Source: Microvirga mediterraneensis (lineage in GTDB: Bacteria; Pseudomonadota; Alphaproteobacteria; Rhizobiales; Beijerinckiaceae). From it: a stretch of DNA of 64,000 nt. The DNA is taken from NCBI RefSeq assembly GCF_013520865.1, contig NZ_JACDXJ010000001.1, positions 3,029,001-3,093,000 on the forward strand, in the 5' to 3' direction. The stretch's first letter is position 1. Every line of letters starts with the position of its first letter. The position numbers and the translations under genes were made by a program. Positions 31,640-40,670 of this stretch are shown here, piece after piece. The notes beneath the pieces were generated by a model that worked only from the letters and a program-made list of their open reading frames with translations, searched no databases and was not told the origin of the DNA.

Positions 31640-32701
31640 ATGGCTGTTGCTGCCCGCAAGGCGGGCCGTGCCGGTGCTGGCGCGGCTAACAAGATGACTT
31701 CCGGTAAAGGCTCCACTCGCGGAGCTGCCCCCAATATCCCACAATTCGACAAGAACCAGGACCTGTCGGCCTACAACGAAATGCTGCTGATCCGGCGCTT
31801 CGAGGAGAAGTCCGGCCAGATGTACGGCATGGGCCTGATCGGCGGTTTCTGCCACCTCTATATCGGCCAGGAGGCCGTGGTCGTCGGCATGCAGATGGCG
31901 ACGAAAGAGGGTGACCAGGTGATCACGGGCTACCGCGATCACGGTCACATGCTTGCCTGCGGCATGGATGCGAAAGGCGTCATGGCCGAGTTGACGGGCC
32001 GCCGTGGCGGTCTGTCGAAGGGCAAGGGCGGCTCCATGCACATGTTCTCCAAGGAGAAGCATTTCTATGGCGGCCACGGCATCGTCGGTGCCCAGGTGTC
32101 GCTCGGCACCGGCATCGCCTTCGCGAACCATTACCGCGAGAACGGAAATGTCTGCCTGACCTATTTCGGCGATGGCGCGGCCAACCAGGGCCAGGTCTAC
32201 GAGAGCTTCAACATGGCGCAGCTGTGGAAGCTGCCGGTCGTCTACGTGATCGAGAACAACCGCTACGCCATGGGCACAGCCGTGACGCGCGCATCGGCTC
32301 AGACCGATTTCTCGAAGCGCGGCGTATCCTTCGGCATCCCGGGCGAGCAGGTGGACGGCATGGACGTCCGCGCTGTTTACGCGGCAGGCCAGCGCGCCAT
32401 CGAGCATGCCCGATCCGGGAAGGGCCCCTACATCCTCGAGATGCAGACCTACCGTTATCGCGGCCACTCCATGTCCGACCCGGCGAAGTACCGCACGAAG
32501 GACGAAGTGGCTCGCATGCGCGAGGAGCATGACCCCATCGAGCAGGTGCGCCGTCGTCTGCTGGAGAGCTGGAAGCTGTCGGAAGAAGAGCTGAAGGCTA
32601 TCGACAGCAAGGTGCGCGAGATCGTCAACGAGGCGGCCGAGTTCGCCACGCACGATCCGGAGCCCGATCCGTCCGAGCTCTACACGGATATCCTTCTATA
32701 A
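31640..32701 (+). CDS. pdhA: Pyruvate dehydrogenase E1 component, alpha subunit
   Basis: E1 alpha of the heterotetrameric pyruvate dehydrogenase decarboxylates pyruvate with thiamine diphosphate. The start [12 protein letters not shown] was chosen because GGAGG lies 5 bases before it; the longer frame begins in the promoter region. That leaves 353 residues. It shows [28 protein letters not shown] ([23 protein letters not shown]), and the ThDP motif [17 protein letters not shown]...[18 protein letters not shown], the phosphorylation-loop region of the family, is also present. It heads the pdh operon. Confidence 0.98.
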   Translation: MAVAARKAGRAGAGAANKMTSGKGSTRGAAPNIPQFDKNQDLSAYNEMLLIRRFEEKSGQMYGMGLIGGFCHLYIGQEAVVVGMQMATKEGDQVITGYRDHGHMLACGMDAKGVMAELTGRRGGLSKGKGGSMHMFSKEKHFYGGHGIVGAQVSLGTGIAFANHYRENGNVCLTYFGDGAANQGQVYESFNMAQLWKLPVVYVIENNRYAMGTAVTRASAQTDFSKRGVSFGIPGEQVDGMDVRAVYAAGQRAIEHARSGKGPYILEMQTYRYRGHSMSDPAKYRTKDEVARMREEHDPIEQVRRRLLESWKLSEEELKAIDSKVREIVNEAAEFATHDPEPDPSELYTDILL

Positions 32702-32760
32702 GCGGCGTCAAACGCGCCGCCCCCAATTCTCGCCTTAGCGACAATCAACACGAGTCTTTC

Positions 32761-34206
32761 ATGGCGATCGATATTCTCATGCCTGCCCTCTCACCCACTA
32801 TGGAGCAGGGCAAACTGGCCAAGTGGCTGAAAAAAGAAGGCGATCAGGTCAAGCCCGGCGACGTGCTGGCCGAGATCGAGACCGACAAGGCGACCATGGA
32901 GGTCGAGGCTATTGACGAGGGCGTCCTCGCCAAGATCCTGGTCTCCGATGGCACGGACAATGTGGCGGTCAACACGCCGATCGCGATCCTCGCCGGCGAG
33001 GGCGAGGATGTGTCCTCGGCGGCTTCCTCGGCGAAGGCGCCTGCGGCTCCGGCGCCGGAAGCGCAGCCCGCTCCCACACCCGACATGCAGGCCGAAGGGA
33101 TGGCCGACCGTCCGGCGCCCGATCAGCGCCCGCAGCAGACGGATCTTTCGACGCCTGCGGCTCCGTCGGTCATCACCAACCGCAGCTCCTACAACGCCAT
33201 GGCCGAAATCCCTGAGGGCACGGAACTGGTCAACATGACCGTCCGCGAGGCCCTTCGCGATGCCATGGCCGAAGAGATGCGCAAGGACGACAAGGTCTTC
33301 GTCATGGGCGAAGAGGTGGCCGAGTACCAGGGCGCCTACAAGGTCACGCAAGGGCTGCTGCAGGAATTCGGCGCCAAGCGCGTGATCGACACGCCCATCA
33401 CCGAGCATGGCTTCGCCGGTGTCGGCGTCGGCGCGGCCTTCACGGGCCTGCGCCCCGTCGTCGAGTTCATGACCTTCAACTTCGCCATGCAGGCGATCGA
33501 CCAGATCATCAACTCGGCGGCCAAGACCCTTTACATGTCCGGTGGCCAGCTCGGCGCGCCCATCGTGTTCCGCGGCCCGAACGGCGCCGCCGCCCGCGTG
33601 GCCGCGCAGCACAGCCAGGACTTCGCCGCCTGGTACTCTCAGATCCCAGGCCTCAAGGTCGTGGCGCCCTATACGGCCTCCGACGCCAAGGGCCTGCTCA
33701 AGAGCGCCATCCGCGATCCGAACCCGGTGGTTTTCCTGGAGAACGAGATCCTCTACGGCCAGTCCTTCCCGGTGCCGAAGCTCGACGACTTCACCGTGCC
33801 GATCGGCAAGGCGCGCATCCATCGCGAGGGCAAGGACGTGACCATCGTGTCCTTCGCCATCGGCATGACCTATGCGCTCAAGGCCGCCGAGGAACTGGCG
33901 AAGGAAGGCATCGAGGCCGAGGTCATCGACCTGCGCACGATCCGCCCCATGGACACCGATACCATCGTCGCCTCGGTCATGAAAACTGGCCGCTGCGTCA
34001 CGGTGGAGGAGGGCTATCCGCAATCGGGCGTCGGCGCCGAGATCGCCATGCGCATCATGGAGAACGCGTTCGACTACCTCGACGCCCCCGTGATCCGCAT
34101 CACTGGCAAGGACGTGCCCATGCCGTATGCGGCCAACCTCGAGAAGCTCGCGCTTCCGTCCGTGGCCGAAGTGGTGCAGGCGGCGAAGGCCGTTTGTTAT
34201 CGGTAA
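32761..34206 (+). CDS. pdhB: Pyruvate dehydrogenase E1 component, beta subunit, with N-terminal lipoyl domain
   Basis: A 481-residue E1 beta. Residues 1-78 are a full lipoyl domain with the lipoylation site [11 protein letters not shown], followed by an Ala/Pro linker (about 85-140). The transketolase pyrimidine-binding and C-terminal domains come after ([51 protein letters not shown]). An N-terminal lipoyl domain on E1 beta is a known alphaproteobacterial trait. The gap from pdhA is 59 bases with a small GCGGCG/CGCCGC hairpin. The next gene starts 6 bases after its stop. Confidence 0.98.
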   Translation: MAIDILMPALSPTMEQGKLAKWLKKEGDQVKPGDVLAEIETDKATMEVEAIDEGVLAKILVSDGTDNVAVNTPIAILAGEGEDVSSAASSAKAPAAPAPEAQPAPTPDMQAEGMADRPAPDQRPQQTDLSTPAAPSVITNRSSYNAMAEIPEGTELVNMTVREALRDAMAEEMRKDDKVFVMGEEVAEYQGAYKVTQGLLQEFGAKRVIDTPITEHGFAGVGVGAAFTGLRPVVEFMTFNFAMQAIDQIINSAAKTLYMSGGQLGAPIVFRGPNGAAARVAAQHSQDFAAWYSQIPGLKVVAPYTASDAKGLLKSAIRDPNPVVFLENEILYGQSFPVPKLDDFTVPIGKARIHREGKDVTIVSFAIGMTYALKAAEELAKEGIEAEVIDLRTIRPMDTDTIVASVMKTGRCVTVEEGYPQSGVGAEIAMRIMENAFDYLDAPVIRITGKDVPMPYAANLEKLALPSVAEVVQAAKAVCYR

Positions 34207-34212
34207 GGCACT

Positions 34213-34674
34213 ATGTTGTCGGACCAGGAAACTAGTCTGCGTTCCTTCCATAAGTATTCGGATGTCGAATACACCGAAGAGGAATGGGCTATCGCTTGGG
34301 TTGGAATATGGGCCTTCCTTTGCAACTCTAAGCGAGAAGCCAAGGAGGCATTACAGTTCGATCCTAAAAGGTCGGTACTGTACGGCGACCATCCTGAGCT
34401 TCTAAAACACGCCTGTGATACTGAGGTGCCAATCATCTATGATCCAAGCATCCGGGAATTTGGTGTGTCGGTACTGGATGGAGGCTATTGCCAAATGAGC
34501 TTCCGGTTTGATCCCTGGTCAGGAAAACCTCTGCCAACTTCTCTGAGAGACGAATGGTTCGAGGCGATTGAAGCGCTTGGAATTGATCCATGGAACGACA
34601 AAGACAAGACACCCGCTCGGTTCAACGATGAAACGTGGTGGAAGGACAGCTACGTTTCGGAGAAAAGCGCATGA
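34213..34674 (+). CDS. DUF6980-like protein inserted in the pdh operon
   Basis: A 153-residue soluble protein, not part of the usual pdh operon. Its C-terminal half (IYDPSIREFGVSVLDGG, FDPWSGKPLPTSLRDEWFEAIEALGIDPW, ETWWKDSYV) resembles the DUF6980 pattern of small proteins with a CPWCG-like site. Here both cysteines are replaced (DPWSG). Codon use is visibly AT-richer than its neighbours: 27 of the first 60 bases are G or C. It begins 6 bases after pdhB and its TGA overlaps the next ATG as ATGA, so it is coupled to the operon. The function is unknown; recent acquisition is inferred. The family call is from memory of the pattern. Confidence 0.55.
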   Translation: MLSDQETSLRSFHKYSDVEYTEEEWAIAWVGIWAFLCNSKREAKEALQFDPKRSVLYGDHPELLKHACDTEVPIIYDPSIREFGVSVLDGGYCQMSFRFDPWSGKPLPTSLRDEWFEAIEALGIDPWNDKDKTPARFNDETWWKDSYVSEKSA

Positions 34675-34967
34675 CCGACAAAAAATTCGAAGCCCTCAAT
34701 GTTCCGCCTGACGCCCTCGAAAAGGGGGGCGTCGAGATCCTGAGGGCTTCCGTGGTCGACGGGGCGGTGAGCATCGCGCTGCGCCGCGCCTTCGACGATC
34801 CGTTCACCTGGGGCGTGCTCCTGGTGGACCTCGCCCGTCACGCCGCGCGTGTCTATGCCATGGAAACGGAGTTCTCCGAGGAGGAGGCTCTCGCCGAGAT
34901 CACAGCCGGCATCCAGGCCGAACTGGACGATCCGAGCGATCCCGGCTCGACGCAGGCCTTAAACTAA
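34671..34967 (+). CDS. DUF5076-domain protein
   Basis: A 98-residue acidic protein starting MTDKKFEALNVPPDALEKGG. The pattern GGVEILRASVVDGAVSIALRRAFDDPFTWGVLLVDLARHAARVYA is that of DUF5076, a small family commonly found between pdhB and pdhC in Hyphomicrobiales. The start overlaps the preceding stop by four bases (ATGA), and pdhC follows after 30 bases. The function is unknown; position suggests a link with the pyruvate dehydrogenase complex. Confidence 0.75.
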   Translation: MTDKKFEALNVPPDALEKGGVEILRASVVDGAVSIALRRAFDDPFTWGVLLVDLARHAARVYAMETEFSEEEALAEITAGIQAELDDPSDPGSTQALN

Positions 34968-34997
34968 ACCCTTTCAAGATCAGGATCCCCAAACGCC

Positions 34998-36431
34998 ATG
35001 CCCATCAATATCCTGATGCCCGCCCTGTCTCCCACCATGGAAAAGGGCAACCTTGCCAAGTGGCTGAAGAAGGAAGGCGACACGGTGAAGTCCGGCGACG
35101 TGATCGCCGAGATCGAGACCGACAAGGCCACCATGGAAGTGGAAGCGGTCGACGAGGGAATCCTCGCCAAGATCGTCGTTCCCGAAGGCACGGCTGACGT
35201 GCCGGTCAACGAACTCATTGCGCTGATCGCCAGCGAGGGCGAGGATCCGAAGAGCATCACGGCTCCCGCCGCAGGTGGTGCCGCTTCGGCGCCCGCGCCG
35301 AAGGCGGAGGCCGCGCCTGCTCCTGCTGCTCCGGCCGCTGCGTCCCAGCCTCAGGCCAATACCGTTCCCGGCGACGCATCAGCTCACATGAGCTATGCGC
35401 GTGTGGACCAGGCGCCCACCGGTCCCGCCCAGGCTGCCAAGTCCAACGGGGCAGGGCAGGCGACAGGCAACCGGGTCTTCGCCTCGCCGCTCGCCAAGCG
35501 CATCGCCCGCGAGGCAGGGATCGACATCGGATCGGTCCAGGGCTCCGGCCCGCATGGCCGCATCGTCGAGAAGGACGTTCGCACAGCCCTCCAGGGCGGC
35601 GGCGCGAAGGCTGGCGCTGCTCCCGCTGCCGCCGCAGCGACCGCTCCCGCGCCGTCTGCAAAGCCCGCAGCTCCGCAGCTCGCATCGAGCATGGGCGCCG
35701 ATCAGGTCAAGGCCATGTTCGAGGCCGGCAGCTACGAGGAAGTGCCTCTCGACGGCATGCGCAAGACCATCGCCAAGAGGTTGGTCGAGTCCAAGCAGAC
35801 GGTGCCGCATTTCTACCTGTCTCTCGATTGTGAGCTCGACGCGCTCATGGCTTTGCGCGAGCAGGTCAACAACGCGGCCGGTAAGGACAAGGACGGCAAG
35901 CCGGCCTACAAGCTCTCGGTCAACGATTTCGTCATCAAGGCGCTCGCCATCGCGCTCCAGCGCGTGCCGAACGCCAATGCGGTCTGGGCCGAGGACCGGA
36001 TCCTGAAGATGAAGCATTCGGATGTGGGCGTGGCCGTCGCCATCGAGGGCGGCCTGTTCACGCCGGTCGTGCGCAAGGCCGAGCAGAAGACCCTCACGGC
36101 CATCTCGGCCGAGGTGAAGGACATGGCGGGCCGGGCTCGCAACCGCCGCCTGAAGCCGGAAGAGTACACCGGTGGGTCCACGGCCGTGTCGAACCTCGGC
36201 ATGTACGGCATCAAGGACTTCCAGGCCGTCATCAATCCGCCCCACGGCACGATTCTTGCGGTCGGCGCCGGCGAGCAGCGGGTCGTGGTGAAGAACGGCG
36301 CCCCGGCGGTCGTGCAGGCCATGACCGTGACGCTCTCCTGCGACCACCGTGTGGTCGACGGCGCTCTCGGCGCGGAACTCCTTGCGGCCTTCAAGCAGCT
36401 CATCGAGAACCCGATGGGAATGCTGGTTTAA
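34998..36431 (+). CDS. pdhC: Pyruvate dehydrogenase E2, dihydrolipoamide acetyltransferase
   Basis: E2 forms the core of the complex and transfers acetyl groups from lipoyl-lysine to CoA. The 477-residue protein has one lipoyl domain (about 1-80, [11 protein letters not shown]) and Ala/Pro-rich linkers. The E1/E3-binding domain follows (about 155-190, FASPLAKRIAREAGIDI). The catalytic domain (about 245-477) has the active-site histidine in DHRVVDGALGAELL. The lipoyl domain is very like that of pdhB, suggesting duplication between the two genes. Confidence 0.98.
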   Translation: MPINILMPALSPTMEKGNLAKWLKKEGDTVKSGDVIAEIETDKATMEVEAVDEGILAKIVVPEGTADVPVNELIALIASEGEDPKSITAPAAGGAASAPAPKAEAAPAPAAPAAASQPQANTVPGDASAHMSYARVDQAPTGPAQAAKSNGAGQATGNRVFASPLAKRIAREAGIDIGSVQGSGPHGRIVEKDVRTALQGGGAKAGAAPAAAAATAPAPSAKPAAPQLASSMGADQVKAMFEAGSYEEVPLDGMRKTIAKRLVESKQTVPHFYLSLDCELDALMALREQVNNAAGKDKDGKPAYKLSVNDFVIKALAIALQRVPNANAVWAEDRILKMKHSDVGVAVAIEGGLFTPVVRKAEQKTLTAISAEVKDMAGRARNRRLKPEEYTGGSTAVSNLGMYGIKDFQAVINPPHGTILAVGAGEQRVVVKNGAPAVVQAMTVTLSCDHRVVDGALGAELLAAFKQLIENPMGMLV

Positions 36432-36439
36432 ACACGCGA

Positions 36440-36475
36440 CGTCATGGCCGGCCTCTTGCCGGCCATCCACGCCTT
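36440..36475 (+). repeat. REP-like palindrome, pdhC-lpdA gap, copy 1
   Basis: CGTCATGGCCGGC and GCCGGCCATCCACGCCTT surround CTCTT. The core pairs as ATGGCCGGC/GCCGGCCAT. It matches the element at 31006-31042 and is followed in opposite orientation by a second element at 36495-36530. Confidence 0.82.
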
Positions 36476-36494
36476 TTCAACGGTCCGGCACGCG

Positions 36495-36530
36495 AAGACG
36501 TGGATGCCCGGGCCAAGCCCGGGCATGACG
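36495..36530 (-). repeat. REP-like palindrome, pdhC-lpdA gap, copy 2 (inverted)
   Basis: AAGACGTGGATGCCCGGG and CCCGGGCATGACG surround CCAAG (overlapping core ATGCCCGGG/CCCGGGCAT). The outer sequences ACGTGGAT and CATGACG mirror those of copy 1, so the two form an inverted BIME-like pair. The pair fills nearly all of the 111-base gap before lpdA. Confidence 0.82.
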
Positions 36531-36542
36531 GGGGACAATTCC

Positions 36543-37982
36543 ATGGCAAACCAATACGACATCATCGTCATCGGCGGCGGGCCGGGGGGGTATGTGGCGG
36601 CGATCCGCGCCGCGCAGCTCGGGTTCAAGACCGCCGTGGTGGAGCGCGAGCATCTCGGCGGCATCTGCCTCAACTGGGGCTGCATCCCGACCAAGGCGCT
36701 CCTGCGCTCGGCCGAGATCTACCACTACATGGAGCACGCCAAGGATTACGGCCTGTCGGCTCAGGGGATCGGTTTTGACGCTGCGGCCATCGTCAACCGC
36801 TCGCGCGGGGTCTCCGGGCGACTGAACGGCGGCGTCGGCATGCTGCTCAAGAAGAACAAGGTCGACGTGATCTGGGGCGAGGCCACCATTTCCAAGCCCG
36901 GCGAGGTCGTGGTCACCGCGCCGAAGAAGCCCGCCATGCAGCCGCAGAATCCCGTGCCGAAGGGCGTGCTGGAGCCCGGGACCTATGCAGCAAAGAACAT
37001 CATCGTCGCCACGGGCGCGCGTCCTCGCGCGTTGCCCGGTATCGAGCCGGACGGCAAGCTGATCTGGACCTATTTCGAGGCCATGGTGCCGCCCTCCATG
37101 CCGAAATCGCTCATCGTCATGGGCTCGGGCGCTATCGGCATCGAGTTCGCCTCCTTCTATCGCACCATGGGCGTGGAGGTGACGGTCGTCGAGGTGATGC
37201 CGCAGATCCTGCCCGTCGAGGATGCCGAGATCGCCGCGCTGGCCCGCAAGCGCTTCGAGAAGCAGGGCATGAAGATCCTGTCGGGCGCCAAGGTCACGAA
37301 GGTCGAGAAGGGCGCGAACTCCATCACGGCCACCATCGACGACGGCAAGGGCGGGACGCAGACCATCACCGCCGACCGGATGATCTCGGCGGTCGGCGTC
37401 GTCGGCAACATCGAGAATCTCGGCCTCGAGAAGCTCGGAGTGAAGATCGAGCGCGGCGTCGTCGTGACGGATGGGCTCGGCCGCACCAACGTGCCAGGCA
37501 TCTATGCCATCGGCGACGTGGCGGGCCCGCCCATGCTGGCGCACAAGGCGGAGCATGAGGGTGTGATCTGCGTCGAGACCATCAAGGGCTTGCACACGCA
37601 TGCCATGGACAAGGCCAAGATCCCGGGCTGCACCTATTGCAACCCGCAGATCGCCTCCGTGGGCCTCACGGAAGCCAAGGCCAAGGAGCAGGGCTACGAC
37701 ATTCGCGTCGGCCGCTTCCCCTTCATCGGCAACGGCAAGGCGATCGCGCTGGGCGAGCCGGACGGCCTCGTGAAGACGATCTTCGACAAGAAGACCGGTC
37801 AGCTGCTCGGCGCCCACATGGTCGGCGCGGAAGTGACCGAGCTGATCCAGGGCTTCGTGATCGCCATGAACCTGGAGACGACCGAGGAAGAGCTGATCCA
37901 TGCCGTCTTCCCGCATCCGACCCTGTCGGAGACCATGCACGAGAGCGTGCTGGATGCCTATGACCGTGCGATCCACATCTGA
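36543..37982 (+). CDS. lpdA: Dihydrolipoamide dehydrogenase (E3)
   Basis: Re-oxidises dihydrolipoyl groups with FAD and NAD. The start MANQYDIIVIGGGPGG was chosen because the longer frame merely translates the two palindromic repeats; this gives 479 residues. Features are the FAD GxGxxG motif, the redox pair in GGICLNWGCIPTK, the NAD-binding VMGSGAIGIEFASFY, GIYAIGDVAG, and the C-terminal HPTLSETMHE with the catalytic His and Glu. It is the last gene of the pdh operon. Confidence 0.98.
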   Translation: MANQYDIIVIGGGPGGYVAAIRAAQLGFKTAVVEREHLGGICLNWGCIPTKALLRSAEIYHYMEHAKDYGLSAQGIGFDAAAIVNRSRGVSGRLNGGVGMLLKKNKVDVIWGEATISKPGEVVVTAPKKPAMQPQNPVPKGVLEPGTYAAKNIIVATGARPRALPGIEPDGKLIWTYFEAMVPPSMPKSLIVMGSGAIGIEFASFYRTMGVEVTVVEVMPQILPVEDAEIAALARKRFEKQGMKILSGAKVTKVEKGANSITATIDDGKGGTQTITADRMISAVGVVGNIENLGLEKLGVKIERGVVVTDGLGRTNVPGIYAIGDVAGPPMLAHKAEHEGVICVETIKGLHTHAMDKAKIPGCTYCNPQIASVGLTEAKAKEQGYDIRVGRFPFIGNGKAIALGEPDGLVKTIFDKKTGQLLGAHMVGAEVTELIQGFVIAMNLETTEEELIHAVFPHPTLSETMHESVLDAYDRAIHI

Positions 37983-38011
37983 TCGGGAAAGCTTTTACGA
38001 TCGACCTTTCG

Positions 38012-38047
38012 GCGGCCGGCCAACTCGGAATATGAGGGGCCGGCCGC
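38012..38047 (+). terminator. GC-rich hairpin after lpdA
   Basis: GCGGCCGGCC and GGCCGGCCGC form a perfect 10-base-pair stem with a 16-base loop, 29 bases after the lpdA stop. There is no strong T tract, so termination is likely but not certain. Confidence 0.6.
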
Positions 38048-38179
38048 TGCATTTCCCCACCGGTTCGTCGGGAATCTGCCTTCTTCGTGCGGGGGCTCGT
38101 CCATCGGAGAAAGCTGGACATTTGCGGTTCTATCCCCCTCCAGGTAGAGTGCTATCATCCGCTCGTCCTGAAATGCCCC

Positions 38180-39139
38180 ATGGGTCGGTTCACTTCTCAA
38201 CTGAATGATGAGACTCTTCGATACTTGGTGGAAGCCCTCGACGAGAGTGGCCAGGCGGTCTCCATCTATGACCAGGACGACAACCTTCGTTATGCGAACA
38301 AGACCTACCAGAACATGTTTCTGGAGGGATACGAGGGTCCGTTCACTTTCACGGAAATCCTTCGCCACGGCGCCAGGAACGGCGTAGGGGTGAGGATCGA
38401 TGATGGTGATGTCGAGGCCCTGATCGCCAGGACGTTGCCCCGTCGCCGGAGCGTACCACGCAAATCCTTCGAGACCGATTTCCTGGACGGACGCTGGTTC
38501 TGGATGGATCATACAATCCTGCCGAACGGCTGGGTCCTCACAGTGGGCGCCGACATCACGGCTCTCAAGCACAATGAGAAGACACTGCGCCAGGCGCACA
38601 GCGCGGCCGTCCTCGCCTCCCAGACGGATCTCCTCACAGGCCTGCCGAACCGACGCCACATCATGGAACTGCTCGACGAGGCCTTGGTCGCGAGCACAGC
38701 ATCGGGCTCGAGCCTGTGCGTGACCATGATCGACATCGACAGGTTCAAGGTCATCAACGACACCCACGGCCACGATGCCGGCGACGCGGTTCTTCGTCAC
38801 TTCGCGTCCGTCTCCCGGGAGACGCTCGGGAAACAGGAATCCATCGGGCGCATGGGCGGCGAAGAGTTCCTTCTCATTCTGCCGGATACGAGCCTCATCG
38901 ATGCGGCTCGCCTCATCGAACAGATCAGGCAGCAATGCGCGAGGGGGCAGCCCTGGAACGGCGAGATCGTCCGGTCGTATTCCTTCAGCGCGGGCCTCGT
39001 GGAAGCTCATCCGGGGGATGACCGTAACACCATCCTCAATCGAGCCGACCGCGCGCTCTATGCCGCCAAGCGACAGGGCCGGAACCGCACCAAGCTCGGG
39101 CTGCAGGCGGGGAAATCGGCCGAGTCCAGTGGTCGATAG
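38180..39139 (+). CDS. Diguanylate cyclase with N-terminal PAS-like domain
   Basis: Predicted to make cyclic di-GMP from two GTP. With the start MGRFTSQLND it has 319 residues; longer starts back to 38087 are possible. Residues about 15-128 look PAS-like (VEALDESGQAVSIYDQDDNLRYANKTYQ). A GGEEF domain covers about 150-310 (DLLTGLPNRRHIMELL, MIDIDRFKVINDTHGHDAGD, RMGGEEF at 224-230). The active site is intact. The product-inhibition RxxD motif is not present at the usual place (GKQESIG). No membrane helix was seen, so it is a cytoplasmic sensor. The signal is unknown. Confidence 0.9.
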   Translation: MGRFTSQLNDETLRYLVEALDESGQAVSIYDQDDNLRYANKTYQNMFLEGYEGPFTFTEILRHGARNGVGVRIDDGDVEALIARTLPRRRSVPRKSFETDFLDGRWFWMDHTILPNGWVLTVGADITALKHNEKTLRQAHSAAVLASQTDLLTGLPNRRHIMELLDEALVASTASGSSLCVTMIDIDRFKVINDTHGHDAGDAVLRHFASVSRETLGKQESIGRMGGEEFLLILPDTSLIDAARLIEQIRQQCARGQPWNGEIVRSYSFSAGLVEAHPGDDRNTILNRADRALYAAKRQGRNRTKLGLQAGKSAESSGR

Positions 39140-39326
39140 CCAAGCCCCCTAGTGTCGCGCAAGGGGCGGGAGAGGGGCAGGGCCCGGGCGCGATCGCCGT
39201 TCGCAACTTCGTGTGGACCCAAGGTGAGTTCCAGGAATTAACAGCCAGGACCTGCTCGAAAGGTCTGGCCGTGCCGTTTCGAAATGACGACGGCCGCCCG
39301 CGCCATCTTTGTGTCAGGAGGCGGCG

Positions 39327-40661
39327 ATGATAACCGTTGCAGTAAGAGACCGGCTCGAAGTCACGCGGCCTCGCAAGAAACCCTGGTACAAGGTTCTCTA
39401 CATCCAGGTGCTGATCGCAATCTTTTTCGGCGTCCTCGTGGGATGGCTCTTTCCGGACCTGGCCAAGAACGATTGGGTCAAGGCCCTGGGCGACGGTTTC
39501 ATCAAGCTGATCAAGATGGTCATCGCGCCGATCATCTTCTGCACGGTGGTGTCGGGCATCGCCCATATCCAGGATGCCAAGAAGGTAGGGCGCGTCGGCA
39601 TCAAGGCGCTGATCTATTTCGAGGTCGTCTCGACCTTCGCCCTCATCATCGGCCTTCTCGTCGGCAATATCGTGAAGCCCGGCGCGGGTTTCTCCGGAAC
39701 GCCCGATCCCGCTGCCGTCGCCGGTTACGCCAAGCAGGCGGCCGAGCAGAGGCCGGTCGATTTCATCCTGCACATCATCCCGGACAGCGTTGTCGGGGCC
39801 TTCGCGCAGGGTGACATTCTGCAGGTGCTCCTGTTCGCAATCCTCTTCGGATTCGCGCTGCTCGCCTTGGGCGAGCGCGGCACGACGGTGCGCAGTTTCA
39901 TCGACGACGTGGCGCATGCGATGTTCGGCGTCATCGCCATCGTCATGAAGGCAGCTCCCATCGGGGCCTTCGGGGCCATGGCCTATACCATCGGCCGCTA
40001 CGGTCCCTCGGCCCTGGGAAATCTCTTCGGACTGATCGTGACCTTCTATGCCACGGCGGCCCTCTTCATCTTCATCGTGCTCGGAACGATCGCCAGGATC
40101 GCTGGATTCAGCATCTTCAAGTTCATTGGCTACATCAAGGACGAGCTCCTGATCGTGCTCGGCACGAGTTCCTCCGAGAGCGCGCTGCCGCAGCTTATGG
40201 AGAAGCTTGAGCGGCTCGGCTGCTCGAAATCCGTCGTCGGTCTCGTTGTCCCCACGGGCTATTCCTTCAACCTCGACGGCACCAACATCTATATGACGCT
40301 CGCGACCCTGTTCATCGCGCAGGCGCTGGGTTACGACCTCACCCTCGGCCAGCAGCTCACCATCCTGCTCGTGGCGCTGCTCACCTCGAAGGGCGCCAGC
40401 GGTGTCACGGGCGCAGGATTCATCACCCTTGCGGCGACATTGGCCGTGGTCAATCCGGCTCTCGTGCCGGGCATGGCCGTCATCCTCGGCATCGACAAGT
40501 TCATGAGCGAGGTGCGCGCACTCACCAACATCACCGGGAACGGCATCGCGACCGTCATCGTCGCGTGGTGGGAGGGCGAGCTCGACCGTGAAAAGCTCAA
40601 TGCGGGCCTCACCCGTGAGATCGACCCGTCCGATATAGAGACGGCCGTGACGACGGACTGA
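39327..40661 (+). CDS. dctA: C4-dicarboxylate:proton/sodium symporter DctA
   Basis: Imports succinate, fumarate and malate. The start [12 protein letters not shown] has AGGAGG 5 bases upstream; this gives 444 residues. Family signatures include [19 protein letters not shown], the serine-rich hairpin [44 protein letters not shown], and [16 protein letters not shown]. It is monocistronic. No -24/-12 sigma-54 promoter and no dctBD pair were found nearby, unlike the rhizobial dct locus. It is convergent with the EamA gene, 9 bases apart. Confidence 0.96.
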   Translation: MITVAVRDRLEVTRPRKKPWYKVLYIQVLIAIFFGVLVGWLFPDLAKNDWVKALGDGFIKLIKMVIAPIIFCTVVSGIAHIQDAKKVGRVGIKALIYFEVVSTFALIIGLLVGNIVKPGAGFSGTPDPAAVAGYAKQAAEQRPVDFILHIIPDSVVGAFAQGDILQVLLFAILFGFALLALGERGTTVRSFIDDVAHAMFGVIAIVMKAAPIGAFGAMAYTIGRYGPSALGNLFGLIVTFYATAALFIFIVLGTIARIAGFSIFKFIGYIKDELLIVLGTSSSESALPQLMEKLERLGCSKSVVGLVVPTGYSFNLDGTNIYMTLATLFIAQALGYDLTLGQQLTILLVALLTSKGASGVTGAGFITLAATLAVVNPALVPGMAVILGIDKFMSEVRALTNITGNGIATVIVAWWEGELDREKLNAGLTREIDPSDIETAVTTD

Positions 40662-40670
40662 GCTCCGAGC

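Noticed and set aside
36444..36542. N-terminal extension of lpdA by 33 codons
   Set aside because: It only translates the two palindromic repeats; the family start is MANQYDIIVIGGG.
39140..39326. Sigma-54 promoter for dctA, as in symbiotic rhizobia
   Set aside because: No TGGCAC-N5-TTGCA pattern was found and no dctBD genes are adjacent.
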